Below, piece by piece: positions 59,932-64,000 of a DNA stretch of 64,000 bases. Made by a program: the position numbers and the translations under genes. Origin of the DNA: UBA11373 sp046714175 (GTDB taxonomy: Bacteria > Actinomycetota > Acidimicrobiia > Spongiisociales > UBA11373); assembly GCA_046714175.1 (NCBI GenBank), contig JBKKBI010000069.1, positions 1-64,000 of the forward strand, in the 5' to 3' direction. Position 1 is the stretch's first letter, and every line of letters begins with the position of its first letter. A model generated the notes under the pieces. That model did no database searches. It was not told where the DNA came from and saw only the letters and a list, made by a program, of their open reading frames with translations.

Positions 59932-59937
59932 TACTCT
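59932..59937 (+). promoter_or_regulatory. -10 hexamer TACTCT for the gene at 59944
   Basis: TACTCT ends 6 nt before the GTG at 59944, with no ribosome-binding site; a leaderless start is likely. Confidence 0.5.
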
Positions 59938-59943
59938 CTGCCG

Positions 59944-60189
59944 GTGGCCTTTGACTCCTTTCACTTCGGGGCGCGGACTCTGGCTCGAGGGTTGCGGACC
60001 TCGCGCCCTGCGGTTGCTGCCTGGGGCGCGGCACTCCTCGCCTGGGCGGCGATCCGGGCCGGAGAGGCACCCAAGAACCAACTCGTCTACCGGGTCAGGC
60101 TTCGCCCCGGCGAATCGGTACAGGTGCTGCTGACCAGCGGCGAACCCGATCCCGAGGCGACTGACGACGAGCACTCCGGCCTTGCCTAG
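59944..60189 (+). CDS. small single-pass membrane protein of unknown function
   Basis: An 81-residue protein: an N-terminal basic segment (FHFGARTLARGLRTSR), one membrane helix (AVAAWGAALLAWAAIRA) and a ~40-residue tail with a short beta hairpin (LVYRVRLRPGESVQVLL). Topology would put the tail outside or inside depending on orientation. Family unknown. The -10 hexamer 6 nt before the GTG supports this start. Confidence 0.55.
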   Translation: MAFDSFHFGARTLARGLRTSRPAVAAWGAALLAWAAIRAGEAPKNQLVYRVRLRPGESVQVLLTSGEPDPEATDDEHSGLA

Positions 60190-60199
60190 CGCCCGGTGC

Positions 60200-60397
60200 C
60201 TATCGGCTTCGATACACCTCGATGCGCGCGGATCCCTGGCGTCCCCGGCGCCGCCCGAGCACGTAGACCACGAAGATCAGGCCGACCACGCCCACGGCGG
60301 CGAGGACTCCCGGGTTTTTCGCTCCGTCGGCGGTTTCGTCGACCACCTGCTGGATCTGGCGTAGCTTGGCTTCGAGGTCGTCCCGGGTGACGGTCAT
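60200..60397 (-). CDS. small single-pass membrane protein
   Basis: A 65-residue protein. An amphipathic N-terminal helix (RDDLEAKLRQIQQVVDETA) is followed by one membrane segment (VLAAVGVVGLIFVVYVLG) and a basic tail (RRRGRQGSARIEVYRSR). The ATG at 60397 overlaps the stop of the next gene (ATGA), so the two membrane proteins are made together. Confidence 0.6.
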   Translation of the reverse strand: MTVTRDDLEAKLRQIQQVVDETADGAKNPGVLAAVGVVGLIFVVYVLGRRRGRQGSARIEVYRSR

Positions 60398-60687
60398 CGC
60401 GTCGCTCGCCACATCACGAGACCCATCGCAGCCAGCAAGGAGAGCGCCGCGGCCAGATAGCCGACACCGCTCCACACCGCGCCGTCAGGCATCACCCGCA
60501 GCATCCAGCGGGTCCCCGCGACCGCGAGGAATCCGGAACCCAGAACGAAGCACACCGAGGCGATGGCACTGAATCCGGCCAGCCGGCCGAGGCGCCGCGC
60601 CGGCTCCATCGTCTGTTCTCGCAGGTACTCCCGCGACATGTCGATGAACTCGCCGACGAGATCGGGAAGTTCCTGCACCGGAGGCAT
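60394..60687 (-). CDS. two-helix membrane protein, holin-superfamily III-like
   Basis: About 97 residues. An N-terminal charged helix (DLVGEFIDMSREYLREQTMEPARRLGRLA) is followed by two hydrophobic segments (FSAIASVCFVLGSGFLAVAG and GVGYLAAALSLLAAMGLVM). The layout resembles the actinobacterial holin-X type proteins, which are not lytic as far as known. The ATG at 60687 has AAGGA 7 nt upstream; a GTG at 60711 is an alternative. Confidence 0.5.
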   Translation of the reverse strand: MPPVQELPDLVGEFIDMSREYLREQTMEPARRLGRLAGFSAIASVCFVLGSGFLAVAGTRWMLRVMPDGAVWSGVGYLAAALSLLAAMGLVMWRATR

Positions 60688-60750
60688 CAGATGGTCCTTG
60701 GTCGCGGGCACCGCAGCGTACCCCTCCCGGGGCGAAGACGGTGCCGGGGT

Positions 60751-60756
60751 TATGCT
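60751..60756 (+). promoter_or_regulatory. -10 hexamer TATGCT for the MFS gene
   Basis: TATGCT ends 8 nt before the ATG at 60765, with no Shine-Dalgarno sequence. Confidence 0.45.
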
Positions 60757-60764
60757 CGCCGGGC

Positions 60765-61976
60765 ATGCCTGAGGCCACCGCCCGCCGCAACCTGTGGCCG
60801 CTCGTGTTGGGGCAGTCGGTGTCCCTCCTCGGCGACTACCTCGGGTTTTTCCTTGCCCTTCCGGTGTTCGTGCGCGACTTCGGCGGCGGGTCGGCCACCC
60901 AGCTCGGCCTACTTGGCACCTTCGAGACCGTCGCCGTGCTCGGATTCGGTCTCATCGCCGGACTCGTCATCGACCGCACCGCCGTGCGCCGCACCATGGT
61001 CGTCGCCGACCTGGCCCGGGCCGCGGCCTTCGGACTTCTCGCATTGGCAGTGGCGATGGACGTGGCCGAGGTGTGGATGGCGTTTGCGGTCGCATTCATG
61101 GTCGGTGCCCTCGGCACCCTCTTCGACACCGGCCTCGAGGGCGTGATGCCAGCGGTGCTCAGCGACGACCTGCTCGTCACTGCCAACAGCCGCCTGCAGG
61201 TGGGACGCAACCTCGCGCAGACCGGCGGCTTCGTCCTGGGCGGGGTGCTGCTGGCCACCACGGGGGGGATCGCAGCCGCCCTGGCGGTGGATGCGGCCAC
61301 CTACCTGATCTCGGCGGCGGCGATTCTCTTTCTCCGGGAAGTACGGCCCCGGCCGATACTGCCCCGTGAACCCGCGATCAGTTCGATCACAGAGGGCTTG
61401 CGCACCTTGTGGGGGCTGCGCCCGGTACGCTGGGCCACGGCCGCGGCGATGCTGGTGAATCTCGCCTTTGCTCCGCTGGCTGCGGTGATACCGATCTATG
61501 TGCCCGATGAACTCGGTATCGCAGGCACCAGGGCTCTGGGACTCTTCTTTGCCGGCTTTGCCATCATCGGGGCGGCCGGTGTGGTCCTAGGCACCAGGGT
61601 GATTCGGTTCATCGGACTCGGCCGCACCATCGTCCTCGGCACCGTGTTGCTTGGTGCCGGCGCCGCCGGAGCCGGCTTCGCTTCGGGATGGATCGGCGTG
61701 GTGCCCTTTGGTGTCGCCGCCGCCGGCGTATCGCTCAGCCAGATCGGCTTCGTCACCATGCGCCAGCGGCTGACTCCCCCGGACCGGCTCGGCAGGGTGA
61801 TCGCCGCCTCGCGAACGATCTCCTGGGGTGGGATACCCATCGGGCTGATGGTGGGCACGCCGCTGGCCGACGCGATCGGGTTGCGAGCCCTCTTCGGAGC
61901 CGGCGGTCTGATGATCGTCCTCGTCACGGCACTGCTCCTGGTCAGCCCGCTCTGGCAGCAGACCGCCGCCGACTAG
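60765..61976 (+). CDS. major facilitator superfamily transporter
   Basis: A 403-residue permease with about 12 membrane helices. The loop 2-3 motif is reduced (GLVIDRTAVRRTMVVADLARA fits the RxxxRR form). It resembles enterobactin-exporter/MFS_3-type proteins of actinobacteria (LWPLVLGQSVSLLGDYLGFFLALPVFVRDFGG at the start, WGGIPIGLMVGTPLAD near the end). The substrate is not predictable. The ATG at 60765 is chosen over the GTG at 60741. The stop interlocks with the next gene's. Confidence 0.85.
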   Translation: MPEATARRNLWPLVLGQSVSLLGDYLGFFLALPVFVRDFGGGSATQLGLLGTFETVAVLGFGLIAGLVIDRTAVRRTMVVADLARAAAFGLLALAVAMDVAEVWMAFAVAFMVGALGTLFDTGLEGVMPAVLSDDLLVTANSRLQVGRNLAQTGGFVLGGVLLATTGGIAAALAVDAATYLISAAAILFLREVRPRPILPREPAISSITEGLRTLWGLRPVRWATAAAMLVNLAFAPLAAVIPIYVPDELGIAGTRALGLFFAGFAIIGAAGVVLGTRVIRFIGLGRTIVLGTVLLGAGAAGAGFASGWIGVVPFGVAAAGVSLSQIGFVTMRQRLTPPDRLGRVIAASRTISWGGIPIGLMVGTPLADAIGLRALFGAGGLMIVLVTALLLVSPLWQQTAAD

Positions 61977-63184
61977 AGCGCGTCCAGGGCCGCCAGTGCT
62001 CGGTCGACCTCGGCGGCGGTGTTGTAGTGGACGAATCCCACTCGCACCAAGCCCTGGTTCGCCTTGCCGAGGCGTTCCATCACCCCCACCGCGTAGTAGT
62101 TGCCGTCCCACACGAACACGCCTTGCTCCCCGAGGCGCTCCGCCACCAGGCGCGGGGCCAATCCCTCCACTGCGAAGGCGAAGGTGGCCACCCGCTGGTC
62201 CAACCGGTCGGTGTCGGTGATCCCGTACAGACGAACCCGCGGCATCTCCGCGATTCCTCGGAGAAATCGCGTCGCCAGATCGGCCTCATGCGACCCGATC
62301 GCGGCGAACGCCGACTGCAATCGGTCCCGCCGCGAATCCCCGGTGCCGAGAGACGCCAGGTAGTCGACCGCGGCGGCGACACCGGCCAGCGCCTCGAACG
62401 ACTGGGTACCCGTCTCCCAGCGTTCCGGCCCGGTGTCATGAGCCGGAACCAGTTTGTAGGGGGCCACGCCGGCGAGGAGTTCCTCCCGCCCCACGAGCAT
62501 TCCGATGTGGGGGCCGAAGAACTTGTAGGCACTCGCCGCGACCAGGTCAGCGCCAAGTTGGCGCAGTGAGAGCAACCGATGGGCCGAGTGATGCACCGCA
62601 TCCACGAACACCACGGCACCGGCGGCGTGAGCGGCGGGGACGATCTCTCCCAGCCGGGTGACCGAGCCCAGGGCGTTGGAGGCGGCAGTGACTGCCACCA
62701 CCCGGGTGCGGGGGCCGATGGCGTCCCGGACCGCGGCGGGATCGAGGGTTCCGTCGGCGGGGTCGAAGTGGACCGTGCGCACCGTCACGCCCCGGTCGGC
62801 GGCGGCGAGGCGCCACGGGGTGACGTTGGCATCGTGGTCGAGGCTGGTGACCACCACCTCGTCGCCGGGCACCCAGGTCCGCGCCAGGGCGCGCGACATG
62901 GCGAAGGTCAGAGTGGTCATGTTGGGTCCGAACACGACCTCGGAGGGCGCGGCGTCGAACAGGTCCGCGATTGCGTCACGAGCGGCGGCGACGATGGCAT
63001 CGGAACGGCGACTGGCGGCGAATGCTCCACCCAGGTTCCCGATCCCGGTCTGCAGCGCGCCGGTGATGGCGGCGATGACCGAACCCGGCACTTGTGTACC
63101 CCCGGGTCCGTCGAGATAGGCGTCGCCCCCGGACAGCGCCGGAAAGCGAGTCCGGATGGCCTCGAGGTCCAACGGCGCGTTCAC
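61973..63184 (-). CDS. cysteine-desulfurase-like aminotransferase class V (TIGR01976 group)
   Basis: A 403-residue PLP enzyme. Landmarks are YLDGPGGTQVP at the N-terminus, HDANVTPWR, FVDAVHHSAH and the Schiff-base Lys in ASAYKFFGPHIG, then ETGTQSFEALAGVAAAVDYL. It lacks the long cysteine loop of true desulfurases, as this subfamily does. Function in the cell is unproven. The gene is convergent with the MFS gene and 9 bp from the SGNH gene. Confidence 0.88.
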   Translation of the reverse strand: MNAPLDLEAIRTRFPALSGGDAYLDGPGGTQVPGSVIAAITGALQTGIGNLGGAFAASRRSDAIVAAARDAIADLFDAAPSEVVFGPNMTTLTFAMSRALARTWVPGDEVVVTSLDHDANVTPWRLAAADRGVTVRTVHFDPADGTLDPAAVRDAIGPRTRVVAVTAASNALGSVTRLGEIVPAAHAAGAVVFVDAVHHSAHRLLSLRQLGADLVAASAYKFFGPHIGMLVGREELLAGVAPYKLVPAHDTGPERWETGTQSFEALAGVAAAVDYLASLGTGDSRRDRLQSAFAAIGSHEADLATRFLRGIAEMPRVRLYGITDTDRLDQRVATFAFAVEGLAPRLVAERLGEQGVFVWDGNYYAVGVMERLGKANQGLVRVGFVHYNTAAEVDRALAALDAL

Positions 63185-63193
63185 CGCGGCAGG

Positions 63194-64000
63194 CTAACCA
63201 GCCAACTGCGCGCCGAACCCGCGGCTCGTGAGGTACTCGAGCACGAGATCGGCGATGGCGGCATGGCCGATCTCGTTGGGGTGCAAAGTGCCGTTGGTGG
63301 TGTAGGGAGCCCCCGGTCCCTGCAACACCGCCGACTGCGCCGCGGTCCGATACCAGGTGACGCCGACCGCTCCCATGGCCTGTCCGCGGGTGCCCGGGTT
63401 CCGATACCAACTGTCGGGGAAGTCCAGGGCGGTGAAGGCACGGCCACCGGTCTCGGGAACCGCAGGCTGATACGACGGCCAGGTGGCGCAGTATCCGTGT
63501 CCGGCGGCAAAGCTCTCCGCCACCCCATCCACGAATCCCCAGCCGTGTTCGGTCGCCACCGCGGCCAGAGCAGCATTGAGCGGCTGCAGTACCTCGGCGA
63601 CTCCGCGTCGCCCCTCATCGCGGCTGATCTCGTGAAAGCGCAGGGGCGGAGTGACATCGCCGACGATCTCCCGGCAGCGCTCGCCGTCAGCGCCACCGCC
63701 GGTGGGATCGGGGTATCCGACCAGCACGACGCGGCCGATGTCGAATCGCTCCAAGGCGGAGTCCAGGCGACGCATCGCGTCACCTAGACCGATCAGCCCC
63801 GGAAGCTGCGCCCCGGTGGCGCGCACCTCGGGGACGCATGACCACCGGAAGGGAAGACTGAACGAGACTCCGGTGCCTCGCCGCCAGTTGCCATCGAGAG
63901 CAGAAGCCACCGCCTGATCGACCATCATGTGATAACAGATCGGATCGAACAACGGGTCGGCCTCGACCAGAGCCCGCACCAGTCGGGTAAAGCCGATCGA
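63194..64000 (-). CDS. SGNH/GDSL-type hydrolase, N-terminus cut by window edge
   Basis: The reading frame is open to the right-hand edge, so about the first third is missing. The visible part (268 residues) starts in IGFTRLVRALVEADPLFDPIC, matching the GGNDIGF block of secreted GDSL lipases. It includes VVLVGYPDPTGG and ends with GTLHPNEIGHAAIADLVLEYL, which carries the catalytic Asp/His block. Cysteine residues at several places suggest disulfides and secretion. The catalytic Ser lies outside the window. An ester hydrolase is likely. Confidence 0.8.
   Translation of the reverse strand, partial: SIGFTRLVRALVEADPLFDPICYHMMVDQAVASALDGNWRRGTGVSFSLPFRWSCVPEVRATGAQLPGLIGLGDAMRRLDSALERFDIGRVVLVGYPDPTGGGADGERCREIVGDVTPPLRFHEISRDEGRRGVAEVLQPLNAALAAVATEHGWGFVDGVAESFAAGHGYCATWPSYQPAVPETGGRAFTALDFPDSWYRNPGTRGQAMGAVGVTWYRTAAQSAVLQGPGAPYTTNGTLHPNEIGHAAIADLVLEYLTSRGFGAQLAG

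Overview
The window is about 64 kb of GC-rich, very gene-dense chromosome from an actinobacterium. The best evidence is a complete Pup-proteasome locus (mpa, dop, pup ending in GGQ, prcB, prcA, pafA, pafB, pafC) next to tatA/tatC and a helY-type helicase. A GarA-like FHA gene also sits among gcvH, a MerR regulator, a bifunctional-nuclease gene and a second MerR gene, and a HAD, small ORF, tlyA, nadK, recN, pyrG, xerD, scpA, scpB, rluB, cmk, der block is present. All three arrangements are familiar from Mycobacterium. The two-subunit glycine decarboxylase and the other gene content point to a deep actinobacterial branch (Acidimicrobiia-like), not a mycobacterium or streptomycete. That placement is inference. 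No rRNA, CRISPR array, transposase or prophage is visible.

Layout. 1-11.4 kb is mixed housekeeping: SSB-like protein, DUF2087 regulator, YibE/F membrane protein, ribokinase divergent from a queuosine-salvage hydrolase, MsrB, Tag, thioredoxin, a secreted phosphatase, DinB, YqgE, a membrane coiled-coil/HhH protein and adenosine deaminase. 11.4-23.2 kb runs leftward: glycine cleavage genes (gcvT, gcvPA, gcvPB, with gcvH apart), the two MerR regulators, bifunctional nuclease, Hpt, a D,D-carboxypeptidase, the FHA protein, PgsA and small lipoproteins. 23.2-24.8 kb is the loosest part: a lone alpha/beta hydrolase, a tRNA-Pro(GGG) gene and a displaced copy of that tRNA's 3' end that looks like an integration scar. 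24.6-41.7 kb is the acyl-CoA carboxylase, der, cmk, aroA, rluB, scpBA, xerD, pyrG, recN, nadK, tlyA block. 41.7-46 kb is a tightly overlapping set of poorly known genes. 46-58.9 kb is helY, tatCA and the Pup-proteasome system. 59-64 kb holds trmI, small membrane proteins, an MFS permease, a cysteine-desulfurase-like protein and a truncated SGNH hydrolase.

How it works together. Most same-strand neighbours overlap by 4 bp (ATGA, GTGA or TTGA), so translational coupling is the rule. Many first genes have a TAnnnT hexamer 6-9 nt before the start codon and no Shine-Dalgarno site, which suggests leaderless mRNAs. This rule helped choose starts at 5857, 16109, 20356, 53250, 59861 and 59944. Four convergent pairs have interlocking stop codons and one divergent pair has overlapping start codons.

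Most worth following up: the ribokinase/queuosine-hydrolase pair, the tRNA-Pro scar, the 40-aa and 34-aa membrane peptides coupled to a carboxylase and to trmI, an apparent ATC start codon for rluB, and the pup Shine-Dalgarno site built from the last codons of dop.
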